This document shows positions 16,534-26,304 of a stretch of DNA of 64,000 bases, in pieces. The stretch covers positions 62,001 to 126,000 of the forward strand of contig DEKW01000012.1 of assembly GCA_002354055.1 (NCBI GenBank). The letters run 5' to 3'. A program made the translations under genes and the position numbers. The notes below the pieces were generated by a model, which saw only the letters and a program-made list of their open reading frames with translations, did not search any database and was not told the origin of the DNA. The DNA comes from Bacteroidales bacterium UBA2712. Its GTDB lineage: Bacteria; Bacteroidota; Bacteroidia; Bacteroidales; Paludibacteraceae. Numbering within the stretch: position 1 is the stretch's first letter; each line of letters opens with the position of its first letter.

Positions 16534-18459
16534 ATGATAGTTTGTGTAGCGGAGAAACCCTCTGTGGGTGCATATATAGCAAATGTCCTGGGCGCAAAAC
16601 AGCGCAAGGACGGCTATTTTGAGGGCAACGGTTATCAGGTGACCTGGACCTTTGGTCACTTGTGCGCATTGCTCGATCCGCAGGAATATACCGATCAATG
16701 GAAGGCCTGGAGCCTGAGCTCTTTGCCGATGATTCCTCCGCGTTTTTCTATCAAGGTCTCCGGAGACGAAGGCGTTCACAAACAGTTTAATGTCATCAAA
16801 TCGTTGATCGCGGAGGCCGATGAGGTAATCAACTGTGGTGATGCCGGTCAGGAGGGAGAATTGATTCAACGATGGGTTTATCAGCAGGCCGGATGCAAGT
16901 GCCCGGTAAAGCGTCTATGGGTGAACTCGCTGACCGAAGAGGCCATCCGCGAGGGGTTTCGCCAACTCAAAGATCAATCCGAGTACCAACATCTCTATGA
17001 GGCCGGTATGATGCGGGCGATAGGCGATTGGCTGCTGGGGATGAACGCCACGCGCGCGTATACTATTCGGTACGCGCGAGGAACAGGTAAGGACCGGCAG
17101 GTGCTCTCCGTGGGGCGCGTCCAGACACCCACGTTAGCGCTTGTAGTGAAACGACAGGCGGAGATCGATCATTTTGTGCCGCGCACCTATTGGGAGTTGA
17201 AAACCAACTACCGCGACACCCTCTTTAATGCCCAACTGCCGGTGGAAGAAGGCGAATATGCCATTACTTCCGAGGAGCAGGGGCAAGCACTTGTGGACTC
17301 TATCAAAGACCTGCCATTAGTGATCACCTCAGTGGAGAAAAAGAAAGGTACGGAGTTCGCTCCGAAACTCTATGACCTGACTTCGTTGCAGGTCGATTGC
17401 AATAAGAAATACTCCTTTTCTGCGGAGCAGACGCTCCAACTCATCCAATCCCTTTATGAGAAGCGACTGACCACTTATCCCCGTGTGGATACGACCTACC
17501 TGAGCGATGATATCTACCCCAAAGTGCCTGGTACGCTGGCGGGAATAAAAGACTACTTCCCGCAGGTGGCTCCGCTTTTGGGCGCCAAACTTCCTAAATC
17601 GAAAAAAGTCTTTGATAACAAGAAAGTCACCGATCACCATGCCATCATTCCTACCGGTCAGCGTCCGGATGCCATGACAGCAGACGAGAAGAAGGTGTAT
17701 GATCTGGTGGCGTTGCATTTTATCGCGGCGTTCTACCCCGAATGCGAGGTCAGCAATACGACCGTTTTGGCGAAAGCCGGTGAGATTGATTTCAAGGTGA
17801 CCGGTCGCGAAGTTCTCGAACCCGGATGGCGAGCAGTTTTCGATAAAGATCCCGATCCATCTGATAAACCCGATGAAGCGGAGAAGTCCGAAGAGACCGA
17901 AAATGCCAAATCTCTGCCTTCTTTCACCAAAGGAGAATCCGGTCCTCACGCGCCGCTCTTGAAAGAGAAGACAACGACGCCTCCCAAGTATTACACGGAG
18001 GCTACGCTTCTGCGCGCGATGGAGACGGCTGGGAAGACGGTCGAGAACGACGAACTCCGGGAGGCGATGAAGGAAAACGGTATAGGTCGTCCGTCTACTC
18101 GCGCCGCCATCATCGAAAAACTCTATCAACGCAAGTATATCCAGAAGCAAGGTAAGTCGCTTCGTGCTACTCAAGTGGGTATCGATCTGATTCACACGAT
18201 TATCTCTCCCTTGCTCAAGTCAGCGGAACTGACCGGTCTATGGGAGAAAAAACTACGTGAAATAGAGCGAGGCGAGTATCAAGCCCAAGATTTCTTGACG
18301 GAGCTCAAGGAGATGACTTCCGGCGTGGTGAAAGATGTCAAGACCAACAAGGCCGGCATGCTTTGTCCCGTTTGCAGACAAGGCTTGATCATCCGCGGCA
18401 ATACACGTTACGGATGCTCCAGATGGCGCGAAGGTTGTACCTATGCAGAGCCGTTTTGA
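16534..18459 (+). CDS. topB: DNA topoisomerase III
   Basis: Type IA topoisomerase that decatenates single-strand-linked DNA. The 641 residues include the Toprim domain with the N-terminal Glu (VAEKPSVG) and DAGQEGELIQRW near 103-114, the catalytic Tyr about Y315 in EKRLTTYPRVDT, the GIGRPSTRA motif near 515, and a C-terminal Cys zinc finger (CPVCRQGLIIRG, YGCSRWREGC). Between about 445 and 482 there is a charged, low-complexity insertion (SDKPDEAEKSEETE, then LPSFTKGESGPHAPLL) that could derive from a dispersed repeat. It starts 6 nt after the Wzc-like gene, so it may be cotranscribed with unrelated export genes. Confidence 0.95.
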   Translation: MIVCVAEKPSVGAYIANVLGAKQRKDGYFEGNGYQVTWTFGHLCALLDPQEYTDQWKAWSLSSLPMIPPRFSIKVSGDEGVHKQFNVIKSLIAEADEVINCGDAGQEGELIQRWVYQQAGCKCPVKRLWVNSLTEEAIREGFRQLKDQSEYQHLYEAGMMRAIGDWLLGMNATRAYTIRYARGTGKDRQVLSVGRVQTPTLALVVKRQAEIDHFVPRTYWELKTNYRDTLFNAQLPVEEGEYAITSEEQGQALVDSIKDLPLVITSVEKKKGTEFAPKLYDLTSLQVDCNKKYSFSAEQTLQLIQSLYEKRLTTYPRVDTTYLSDDIYPKVPGTLAGIKDYFPQVAPLLGAKLPKSKKVFDNKKVTDHHAIIPTGQRPDAMTADEKKVYDLVALHFIAAFYPECEVSNTTVLAKAGEIDFKVTGREVLEPGWRAVFDKDPDPSDKPDEAEKSEETENAKSLPSFTKGESGPHAPLLKEKTTTPPKYYTEATLLRAMETAGKTVENDELREAMKENGIGRPSTRAAIIEKLYQRKYIQKQGKSLRATQVGIDLIHTIISPLLKSAELTGLWEKKLREIERGEYQAQDFLTELKEMTSGVVKDVKTNKAGMLCPVCRQGLIIRGNTRYGCSRWREGCTYAEPF

Positions 18460-18498
18460 CAACTCAATTTAGCAAAAAATTGTATATGTGTATTATTT

Positions 18499-18527
18499 AC
18501 GTCAATTTTTCCACATAAGATTGACGT
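18499..18527. promoter_or_regulatory. Inverted repeat, candidate operator of the pectin locus
   Basis: ACGTCAAT (18499-18506) and ATTGACGT (18520-18527) are perfect 8-bp inverted arms, with a 13-nt spacer and 21 bp between arm starts, that is, two helical turns. The right arm ends 8 bp before the -7 element of susC and covers the place where a -33 element would lie. TTTACGT at 18496 recurs at 18563 in the leader. The layout fits a dimeric activator or repressor site. Confidence 0.6.
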
Positions 18528-18535
18528 TTTTTGTG

Positions 18536-18543
18536 TACCTTTG
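18536..18543 (+). promoter_or_regulatory. -7 element for susC, no clear -33
   Basis: TACCTTTG at 18536-18543 is a perfect -7 element, about 80 nt upstream of susC. At the expected -33 position the bases are CACA, not TTTG, which suggests activator dependence. The leader carries TTACGT-AAA-ACGTAA (18564-18578). Confidence 0.7.
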
Positions 18544-18623
18544 CGCCGTTTTTTGAAATATGTTTACGTAAAACGTAATATCATTTAATTAACTATATCA
18601 TAAAAACAAACAAAATTCTCTGT

Positions 18624-21600
18624 ATGAAATTGAATTTCTCAGTGTTCCGTACCATGATGCTTTCGGCCTTACTTTTTGTGGGTATGGCTGCTCAAGCTCG
18701 TGTGATTAGCGGAACGGTAAAGGACCAGACGGGTGAGACGATTATCTCGGCTTCCGTGGTCGTGAAAGGTACCACTATTGGTACAGTGACAGATTTCGAC
18801 GGTAACTACAGTTTGGACGTTCCCGATGATGCGAAAGTGCTGGTTTTCTCCTACATCGGTATGAAGACCCAGGAGCTGAACATCACGGGTAACACGATGA
18901 ATGTGGTACTTTCTGAAAACACTGAGGTACTTGAGGAAGTGGTCGTTACCGGTTATGGTACGACGAAGAAACGCGACGTTGTAACGTCCGTGGCTTCCGT
19001 GGGTGCTGAGCAGCTCAAGGACATCCCTGTTACCTCTGCTGCCGAGGCGCTGCAAGGTAAGTTGTCCGGTGTGTCGGTTACGACAACCGAGGGTAGTCCG
19101 GATGCCGATGTCAAGATCCGTGTCCGCGGTGGTACATCTCTGACCCAGAGCAACGACCCGTTGTATATCGTCGATGGTATGCCGGTATCGAGTATCTCGG
19201 ATATCGCGCCGAGTGACATCGCTTCGATGGACGTCTTGAAGGATGCTGCGGCTACCGCTATCTACGGCGCCCAGGGTGCTAACGGCGTTATCATCATCAC
19301 TACCAAAGATTCCGGTACCGAGGATGACAAGATGACCTTCCATGTGGACTATTCCGGTTATGTGGGATGGAAGAAAATCGCCAAGAAATACGACGTGATG
19401 GATCCGCGTGAGTTTGCGTTGATGCAGTATGAGTGGGCTTCCATGAAATACAATACCACGGATGCCGGCAACTCGGATCTCCGCGGTCAGTTCTATGCAT
19501 ATTTTGACAAACTCTATAATAACACGAAGTATAAAGATCCCTCAGAGATAGAGACCACGCCGATTTCTTCTTTGCTGGATGAGTATGCAGACCCGAGCCA
19601 GCATGAGTTCATCGACTGGCAGGATCGTACCTTCGGTCGTACCGGCTTTAACTCCAATCAGTCGGTAAGCGTCAGCGGTGGTAACAAGAACGCGAACTTT
19701 ACGCTTTCTTACAACCGCATTGACGACAAGGCCATCATGGAGCAGTCCAACTACACCCGTAACAACATCTCCGGTAAGGCGAAGTTCAAACCCTTCAAGA
19801 ATTTCACGATTGGTTTCACTACTCGTTATACCAGTACCGAGGTGCTGGGTTCCGGTGCGAATGCCATCAAGGATAATGGTACTTCTACGGAGTCCCGTCT
19901 GCGTAACTGCGTGGTTTATACTCCGACAACGCTATTGTCCAAGGATGATGGTACCGGCGGTGATGAAGATGAGACCTTCGGTTCGCTCTATGACCCGTTG
20001 ACCACTATCCGCGACAACTACAAGTTGAAGAAGGATAAGAAATGGAATATCCAGGGTTACATGAGCTATAAGTTTGCCAAGCATTTCACCGCTCGTGTGG
20101 ATATGGGTTATGAATCCCGCCATATTACTACGGATCGTTACTATGGTCCTACCACTTATTTCTCTCGTAACACCGGTCGTCCGGGTATAGAAGGTGGTAC
20201 CGCTCAGATTCAGGTGACGGATGAATACACATCTACCTTGACGAACCATAATACCCTCGAGTGGAAGCAGACCTTCCAATCCGACCATAACGTCAGTGTC
20301 CTGGTCGGTGAGGAGACTGTTATCCGCAAGGGTTCGACCCAGACCGAATATGGTTTTGGATACAAGGGTAGCTATGATGTCCTGAAAGGTGAGATCTTCA
20401 ACTACATGGGCCAGGCTGCTTATTCGGAGTTTAACAACTATGTCAACCCGCGCGACAACCAACTCTCTTTCCTCGCTCGTGCGAACTATGACTATAAGGG
20501 CCGCTACTATCTGACCGCAACCTTCCGTGCAGACTGCTCTACGCGTTTCGCTAAAGGTCACCAGTGGGGTTACTTCCCCTCGGGCGCAGTAGCTTGGCGT
20601 ATGTCGGATGAGGAGTTTATGCAGGATGCTGCAAGCTGGTTGAGCAACTTGAAATTCCGTCTCTCGTTAGGTATGGCGGGTAACAACAATGTGGACCTCG
20701 GATACCTCCATCCGGACTTCCTTTCTTCCCAGATGACCTATTTCGATATGGGTCAGGGTACCAGCAATATCCTGGTAGTCGGCGGTAGCGAAAAAATCGC
20801 TGCGAACCCGAACCTCAAATGGGAGACCACCATCACCCGTGACTTCGGTATCGACTACGGCTTCTTCAACGAGCGCTTGACCGGTACGATCGACCTCTAT
20901 TGGAATACCACCAAGGACCTGATCATCCGTCAGAATATGCCGGCTCGCTATAACTTCCAATACCAGAATATCGGTTCTACCCGCAACATGGGTATGGAGT
21001 TCTCGGTGAAGGGTGTGATCCTCGATCATAAATCCAAGAGCCTGAGCTACTACCTCTCTCTGGATGCGAATATCTCCTTTAATAGAACGCGCGTGCAAGA
21101 CCTGGGTAATATGTCTTCGATGCTCGCGCAGACCAGCTGCTTCGGTTCCTCCGAGTACTTGACGACTGCTGAGTTCCTCGTGGAGGTTGGCCAGCCGGTA
21201 GGTAATGTACTGGGTTATGTGACGGATGGTTACTATACCGCCGCTGATTTCCAGAGCTATCTGACTTCTACCCATACATGGGGTGTAGCAGCCGGCGTGC
21301 CTACTTATGGCGACGGCTTCCTGACGAACAAACCGGTTCCGGGTGCTATCAAATTTAAGGATATGAACGAGGATGGTGTCATTGACGAGAAAGATAAAGT
21401 GATTCTCGGTAATACCGTTCCGACTCACTCCGGTGGTTTCAACCTGAACTTCAATATCGGCGGCGACAAGTGGGGTAAGGTGGATCTGGCTGCTAACTTC
21501 ACCTTCGCGTTCGGAAACAAGATCTTGAACCTCTCGAAGATGGAGTACACCACCGTTACGGAGAAGACCAAGATGCGTAACCTGATTACCGATATGGCTT

Positions 21601-22046
21601 TCAACAACCGCTATTCGCTCTATACCGCTCAGGGTCAATATATGCCTGACGTTTATGCAACGGGCGCTATGGTGTTCGGCGATGCTTATACCGAGTTTGC
21701 CAACCAGATTGATCAGGCGAATGCCGACAAGGGTGCTAAGAATTACAGCCCGATTATGTCGCATTTCGTAGTAACGGACAGAGATATGGAGGATGGCTCT
21801 TTCCTGCGTCTCAACCAATTGACAATCGGCTACTCGCTGCCGAAAGTATGGATGGAGAAGACCAAGGTGATCAACAACATCCGCCTCTATGTTCAGGGCT
21901 CGAACCTCTTCTGCGCTACCAAGTACAGCGGTCTGGATCCTGAGGTAGATACCCGTTCTTCCAAGAACCCGCTGACTCCGGGTGTGGACTTCTCGGCTTA
22001 TCCCAAGAGCCGCGGTATCAATGTCGGTTTGAATATTCAGTTCTAA
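18624..22046 (+). CDS. SusC/RagA-type TonB-dependent transporter
   Basis: Outer-membrane barrel that imports oligosaccharides, powered by TonB. The 1140 residues start with a signal peptide (ending AAQA). A carboxypeptidase-regulatory-like domain spans about 27-100 (ISGTVKDQTGETI, GTVTDFDGNYSL, VFSYIGMKTQE). The TonB-box region is EEVVVTGYGTTKKRDVV, and the plug contains LQGKLSGVSV, IRVRGGTSLTQSNDPLYIVDG and DAAATAIYGAQGANGVI. A 22-strand barrel follows, ending LNIQF, a typical outer-membrane C-terminus. It is paired with SusD 21 nt downstream; the linked pectate lyase and polygalacturonase suggest pectin fragments as substrate. Confidence 0.95.
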   Translation: MKLNFSVFRTMMLSALLFVGMAAQARVISGTVKDQTGETIISASVVVKGTTIGTVTDFDGNYSLDVPDDAKVLVFSYIGMKTQELNITGNTMNVVLSENTEVLEEVVVTGYGTTKKRDVVTSVASVGAEQLKDIPVTSAAEALQGKLSGVSVTTTEGSPDADVKIRVRGGTSLTQSNDPLYIVDGMPVSSISDIAPSDIASMDVLKDAAATAIYGAQGANGVIIITTKDSGTEDDKMTFHVDYSGYVGWKKIAKKYDVMDPREFALMQYEWASMKYNTTDAGNSDLRGQFYAYFDKLYNNTKYKDPSEIETTPISSLLDEYADPSQHEFIDWQDRTFGRTGFNSNQSVSVSGGNKNANFTLSYNRIDDKAIMEQSNYTRNNISGKAKFKPFKNFTIGFTTRYTSTEVLGSGANAIKDNGTSTESRLRNCVVYTPTTLLSKDDGTGGDEDETFGSLYDPLTTIRDNYKLKKDKKWNIQGYMSYKFAKHFTARVDMGYESRHITTDRYYGPTTYFSRNTGRPGIEGGTAQIQVTDEYTSTLTNHNTLEWKQTFQSDHNVSVLVGEETVIRKGSTQTEYGFGYKGSYDVLKGEIFNYMGQAAYSEFNNYVNPRDNQLSFLARANYDYKGRYYLTATFRADCSTRFAKGHQWGYFPSGAVAWRMSDEEFMQDAASWLSNLKFRLSLGMAGNNNVDLGYLHPDFLSSQMTYFDMGQGTSNILVVGGSEKIAANPNLKWETTITRDFGIDYGFFNERLTGTIDLYWNTTKDLIIRQNMPARYNFQYQNIGSTRNMGMEFSVKGVILDHKSKSLSYYLSLDANISFNRTRVQDLGNMSSMLAQTSCFGSSEYLTTAEFLVEVGQPVGNVLGYVTDGYYTAADFQSYLTSTHTWGVAAGVPTYGDGFLTNKPVPGAIKFKDMNEDGVIDEKDKVILGNTVPTHSGGFNLNFNIGGDKWGKVDLAANFTFAFGNKILNLSKMEYTTVTEKTKMRNLITDMAFNNRYSLYTAQGQYMPDVYATGAMVFGDAYTEFANQIDQANADKGAKNYSPIMSHFVVTDRDMEDGSFLRLNQLTIGYSLPKVWMEKTKVINNIRLYVQGSNLFCATKYSGLDPEVDTRSSKNPLTPGVDFSAYPKSRGINVGLNIQF

Positions 22047-22067
22047 TCCTTGTAAATACAAATCAAT

Positions 22068-24011
22068 ATGAAAGCAAAATATTTTATCTTAAGCATTTTA
22101 GCGCTCTCTTTGATTGCGTGCGAGAAGGATTTCTTCGAGACCGAATCGCCTTCCGCAATGGATGAGGCTGTGTTCAAGTCCGCAGATCTTACCCAGCAGG
22201 CTATCGGCGCTATCTACAACACCTTCGGCGAGGATAAATCCTTCCGTAACCGTCTTTGTGGCGGATATGTAGCCATGAATACGGATATCGAGCATGCCTC
22301 CAAAACGGAGGATGCGGAGTATGCCGCATACAATATGACCGGTGGTACGGGTAACTTGTCCACCTCGAATGGTAAAGACCCTTGGGCTTATTTGAACTCC
22401 GCTATTGAGCGCGCTAACGTAGTTATTGACGGTATTCGTCAGCATTCGGATACGACGAACGAGACCTTCAAGTATCTCTTGGGCGAGGCGCTTACTTTAC
22501 GCGCTTTCTGCTATCTCGAGATGGTGAAGCTCTGGGGCGATGTACCCGCAAGCTTTGAGTCCTTTAATGGCTATAACTCGGAAGTCCTTTACACCAAGAA
22601 ACAACCGCGTAGCGTAGTCTATGAGCAGTTGCGCAAGGACCTCAAAGAGGCCGCGGAACTGATGCCGTGGTCGGCTCAGTGCCCCGGTATGGCAGCTAAC
22701 TATACCGGTCGTCCCTCTAAAGCACTCGCGCTCGGTCTTCTGGCGCGTATGGACCTGATGTATGCCGGTAAGGCTATGCGCCCGAATACGTTTGTGGAAG
22801 GCGGTACGAAAGACTGCTCCATCGGCTATCTGGTAGAGGATGCAAGCAAGCGTCAGGAGCTGTATCAGGAGGCTGTTTGGGCTTGTGCACAGGTGATCAA
22901 GCAGGAGGATTGGAAATTCAAAGACAATTTTGAGGATATCTTCAAAGACCTCTGTACCGATGTGACGGACTATTCCAAATCCGAGTGGATATGGGCGTTG
23001 CCGTTCCTCGATGGTGCGCGTGGACAGGTTCTCGCGCTGACAGGAAATAAGATTTCTACCAACTGTGCCGGTGCGCTGGTGAACACCATCTCCTATGGGT
23101 CGGGAAATACGAATAACACAAAGACCCAGGCGATGATTGAGATCGTGCCGACTTTCTACTACGCGTACGACAAGGCCGACAAACGTCGCGATGTCACCAT
23201 TCTGCCTTGGACCTGGGAGTACGACGATGGTAGTGGTACCGCTCCCTCCGGTTATGTGGATGTAACCTTCCCGGGTGTGCCGGCTACGGATAAGAAGATT
23301 TATCAGAAACAGTCGAATATCGGTCAGATGTACTGCGGTAAGTTGCGTATCGAGTGGATGACTCGCAGCTATTCCAGCAACGAGGACTGCATCGATATGC
23401 CGGTGCTCCGCTATACGGATATCCTCTTGATGTTTGCGGAAGCTGCCATCGGTTCGAAAGAAGGCAACGCACCGTCCGAACTCTACGGAATTGATAAACA
23501 AGCTTGTTTAGATAAGGTTCGTGCGCGTGCGGGATTGGCAAGTGTGCCGGTTACCATCGAGAATATCATCAACGAGCGTGCCTTTGAGTTCTGTGGTGAG
23601 AATATCCGTAAGTATGACCTCATGCGTTGGGGTATCTTGAAAGAGAAGCTGGAGAAAGCGCAAGCCGATGCATACGATCTCCAGAATAACACCGGTGACT
23701 TCGCCGGACGTCCGGATTCGGTTTGGTTCCACTATACGCGTAACGATGACTACGCGCAGAATGGTGCGGCTTACGTATTTGACAAGTTCGTTGGTCTGGA
23801 TAAGGACGCTACCAGACCTGCTGAGTTTGACAAAGAGACCGGTTGGGTGGCTAAATCTTTCTTCGATAAGGAAGAAGTGCCCTTCCTGACGCCGGATAAG
23901 TGGTATATTTATAAAGAAGGAACGGATATTGACATGCACCAGTACTGGCCGATTTTCGATGTCAATATTGCGGCTTCCAACGGAACTCTCTGGAATGATT
24001 ATCTCTATTAA
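22068..24011 (+). CDS. SusD/RagB-type glycan-binding lipoprotein
   Basis: Surface lid of the SusC transporter. The 647 residues start with a lipoprotein signal (MKAKYFILSILALSLIAC, Cys 18). SusD-like segments include AIGAIYNTFGEDKS near 46, LGEALTLRAFCYLEMVKLWGDVP near 140-162 (the conserved TPR-like helix with 'RA..Y..LV..WG.VP'), MPVLRYTDILLMFAEAA near 443 and RAFEFCGENIRKYDLMRWG near 510. The end, NGTLWNDYLY, is overlapped for 17 nt by the start of the pectate lyase gene. Start and length are normal for the family. Confidence 0.95.
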   Translation: MKAKYFILSILALSLIACEKDFFETESPSAMDEAVFKSADLTQQAIGAIYNTFGEDKSFRNRLCGGYVAMNTDIEHASKTEDAEYAAYNMTGGTGNLSTSNGKDPWAYLNSAIERANVVIDGIRQHSDTTNETFKYLLGEALTLRAFCYLEMVKLWGDVPASFESFNGYNSEVLYTKKQPRSVVYEQLRKDLKEAAELMPWSAQCPGMAANYTGRPSKALALGLLARMDLMYAGKAMRPNTFVEGGTKDCSIGYLVEDASKRQELYQEAVWACAQVIKQEDWKFKDNFEDIFKDLCTDVTDYSKSEWIWALPFLDGARGQVLALTGNKISTNCAGALVNTISYGSGNTNNTKTQAMIEIVPTFYYAYDKADKRRDVTILPWTWEYDDGSGTAPSGYVDVTFPGVPATDKKIYQKQSNIGQMYCGKLRIEWMTRSYSSNEDCIDMPVLRYTDILLMFAEAAIGSKEGNAPSELYGIDKQACLDKVRARAGLASVPVTIENIINERAFEFCGENIRKYDLMRWGILKEKLEKAQADAYDLQNNTGDFAGRPDSVWFHYTRNDDYAQNGAAYVFDKFVGLDKDATRPAEFDKETGWVAKSFFDKEEVPFLTPDKWYIYKEGTDIDMHQYWPIFDVNIAASNGTLWNDYLY

Positions 24012-25437
24012 AAAAGCGGGATTTATCCTTTCTGCTCTCGCCCTCTGCCTCTCTGCTTGTAAGGGAGGCGGAGGCGATGAGCCGACTCCTTCCGGCATAC
24101 CGGCTTTCCCCGGTGCCGAGGGAGGTGGCAAGTATGTCACGGGTGGACGCGAAGGGGTGGTGATACATGTCACGACGCTTGAGGACGCACGCGACGAGGT
24201 GACCAAACAGCCGGCCATCGGTACGCTCCGTAAGGCGCTCCAGATGGACGGAACACGCACGGTCGTCTTCGATGTCGCGGGTACGATCAATCTCACCAGC
24301 CAACTGGAGATCACGGGTGGTAACCTCACGGTTGCCGGGCAAACGGCTCCCGGAGACGGAATCTGTATTGCCGGCTATCCGGTAGTCGTCAAAGCCAGCA
24401 ATGTCATCCTCCGCTTCCTGCGCTTCCGTATGGGAGACCAGAACAAGGTGGAAGGCGATGCGCTGACCATCTGTGAGCATAAAAATATCATCGTGGACCA
24501 CTGTTCCTTCTCTTGGAGTACCGATGAGTGCGTCAGTGTGTATGGCAACGAGAATTTCACCCTCCAGTATTGTTTTATCACGGAGAGTCTCAAGGCCTCC
24601 GTGCATGCCAAGGGCGCACACGGATATGGCGGTATATGGGGCGGCAAGAACGCTTCTTTCCATCATAACCTTCTGGCGCACCACCAGAGCCGAAATCCCC
24701 GTTTCGACCACGATTACGTGAATTCGAAATGCGCCGGACCGATCGATTTTGTCAATAACGTCGTCTATAACTGGGAGAGCAACTCTGCCTATGGAGGCGA
24801 AGGATCTACCAAAGGTGCCGGTGGAAGGCATATCAATTATGTCAACAACTACTACAAGCCCGGTCCTTCGACCAAATCCGGCGTCAAGACGCGTCTGGTT
24901 GATCCGACGACTTCTTGTTCCAATTGTGTGGAGGGTAGCAAGGTGCTGGAAAAAGGTGGTTCGGTAGTGCCGCCGAAAATCTATCTGGTGGGTAATACGA
25001 TGTACGGATCTTCCGAAGTAACTGCCGATAACTGGAAAGGTTCTACGAGATCCAAGAGCGTGGCAGGTGTCGATACCCGTTGGACAGACGGTCTTGTCGC
25101 ACTCTCCCAAGAACAGTCTGCAGAGGCGGCTTACGAAACGGTCCTCGCAAAAGCCGGTTGTTCGCTTCATCGCGACGCGCTCGATACACGGATTGTCAAC
25201 GATGTCCGTAACGGTAGCGGCAAACTGGTCAATTCGCCGGATGAGGCGGGTGGGTATCCAGCTCTGGATCCCGGCACCGCACTTGCCGACACCGACCGAG
25301 ACGGTATGCCTGACGCGTGGGAGGACGCAAACGGACTTAACAAGAACGCTTCCGCCGACGGCAAAAACTATACCTTGGATAAAAATTACACAAACTTGGA
25401 GATTTATTTGAACTCTTTGGTTGCTGATTTATACTAA
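23995..25437 (+). CDS. Pectate lyase, polysaccharide lyase family 1, lipoprotein
   Basis: Cleaves de-esterified homogalacturonan by beta-elimination, probably on the cell surface. From ATG 23995 the 480 residues start MIISIKKAGFILSALALCLSAC (read as two pieces: a basic start and a hydrophobic core with lipobox LSAC). The PL1 fold begins IPAFPGAEGGGKYVTGGREG, the typical opening for Bacteroidota pectate lyases. The parallel beta-helix includes VDHCSFSWSTDECVSVY (calcium site) and HHQSRNPRFDHDYV with the catalytic Arg context. A C-terminal DTDRDGMPDAWEDANGLN is a calcium-binding thrombospondin-3-like segment. An upstream in-frame start at 23929 lacks a signal. The 17-nt overlap with susD implies coupled translation. 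Confidence 0.92.
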   Translation: MIISIKKAGFILSALALCLSACKGGGGDEPTPSGIPAFPGAEGGGKYVTGGREGVVIHVTTLEDARDEVTKQPAIGTLRKALQMDGTRTVVFDVAGTINLTSQLEITGGNLTVAGQTAPGDGICIAGYPVVVKASNVILRFLRFRMGDQNKVEGDALTICEHKNIIVDHCSFSWSTDECVSVYGNENFTLQYCFITESLKASVHAKGAHGYGGIWGGKNASFHHNLLAHHQSRNPRFDHDYVNSKCAGPIDFVNNVVYNWESNSAYGGEGSTKGAGGRHINYVNNYYKPGPSTKSGVKTRLVDPTTSCSNCVEGSKVLEKGGSVVPPKIYLVGNTMYGSSEVTADNWKGSTRSKSVAGVDTRWTDGLVALSQEQSAEAAYETVLAKAGCSLHRDALDTRIVNDVRNGSGKLVNSPDEAGGYPALDPGTALADTDRDGMPDAWEDANGLNKNASADGKNYTLDKNYTNLEIYLNSLVADLY

Positions 25438-25472
25438 AATGCAAAAATTCTACATTTTTTGACAATATATAC

Positions 25473-25503
25473 TTGTTTATTTCCAAAAATTGTAGTACCT
25501 TTG
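25473..25503 (+). promoter_or_regulatory. Promoter for the small secreted protein
   Basis: TTG at 25473-25475 and TACCTTTG at 25496-25503 with a 20-nt spacer. A 60-nt A/T-rich leader follows. A dedicated promoter plus terminator makes this a single-gene unit inside the pectin locus. Confidence 0.82.
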
Positions 25504-25566
25504 CGCCGTATTTGTAAATTGTATTTTACAATTAACATTAATATTAACTTTTAAAACTAAAACATT

Positions 25567-26262
25567 ATGAAGAAATTTTTCCTCTTCGCTGCAGCTGCTA
25601 TCGCAGCTCTGACTGTTAACGCTAAGGTTGTTGACCTGACAGCTATTGGTACTACCATCGATCAGTGGACCGTAGGTGAAGCTACTTTGAACGAGACCGA
25701 GTCCAAACCGGCTGATGGCAAGTATGTTTATGACATCAAGGCTAATGTTGCAAGCGAGAGCTTCATCAACGCTGAGCCGAACGTAGTATTCCAAATCAAG
25801 AATGGTTCGGACAAGGCAAAAGCATTCGTTGTTTATCCGGGCAAGTGCTATGAGTTCGGTGGTAAGAATGGTATTCTGATTATCAAGGGCACCGCCGCTG
25901 GTGACGCTATCAAACTGACCGTTGCTGCTAAGGGTAGCACTGCTGCTAACTTCGCAGATAAGGATGGTGCATATCCGAAACAAGCTCAAGCTGTTTCTAC
26001 TGACCTCACTCTGCCGGCTAAGGGTAGCGAAGGTGCTGACGATCAAGGCTATGTTTGGAAAGTGCTCGAGTACGTCTCTCTCGGTGGTGATGTAGAGATC
26101 AAAGAGTTCGCTGGTGGCTATCGTATCAAAGCTATCCAGATTGGTGCAACTCAGGGTATTGACAACGTAGAGGCTGTTAAGGCTGAGAAGTTCTACCGCG
26201 ATGGTCAGCTCATCATCCGCAAAAACGGTGTAGAGTACAACGCTCTCGGTGCAAAACTCTAA
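25567..26262 (+). CDS. Secreted 231-aa protein of unknown function
   Basis: The product has a signal peptide (MKKFFLFAAAAIAALTVNA) and a compact beta-rich mature part (VVDLTAIGTTIDQWTVGEA, FVVYPGKCYEFGGKNGILII). Only one Cys follows the signal. It ends GQLIIRKNGVEYNALGAKL, a tail seen on many small Bacteroidales secreted proteins; it resembles a degenerate type IX sorting signal, but I cannot confirm that. Codons are strongly biased (GCT, AAC, GGT) and it has its own promoter and terminator, so it is probably abundant. It sits between the pectate lyase and the polygalacturonase, which suggests a pectin-related or surface role. I recognise no domain. Confidence 0.8.
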   Translation: MKKFFLFAAAAIAALTVNAKVVDLTAIGTTIDQWTVGEATLNETESKPADGKYVYDIKANVASESFINAEPNVVFQIKNGSDKAKAFVVYPGKCYEFGGKNGILIIKGTAAGDAIKLTVAAKGSTAANFADKDGAYPKQAQAVSTDLTLPAKGSEGADDQGYVWKVLEYVSLGGDVEIKEFAGGYRIKAIQIGATQGIDNVEAVKAEKFYRDGQLIIRKNGVEYNALGAKL

Positions 26263-26304
26263 TCACCTTTCCCAAATCGCATCAGTCAAACTTGGCTGAT
26301 CCAC

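Noticed and set aside
20667..22061. Long antisense frame (464 codons) over susC
   Set aside because: The susC frame has all domain hallmarks. The antisense product has no signal, motif or start context and overlaps no promoter.
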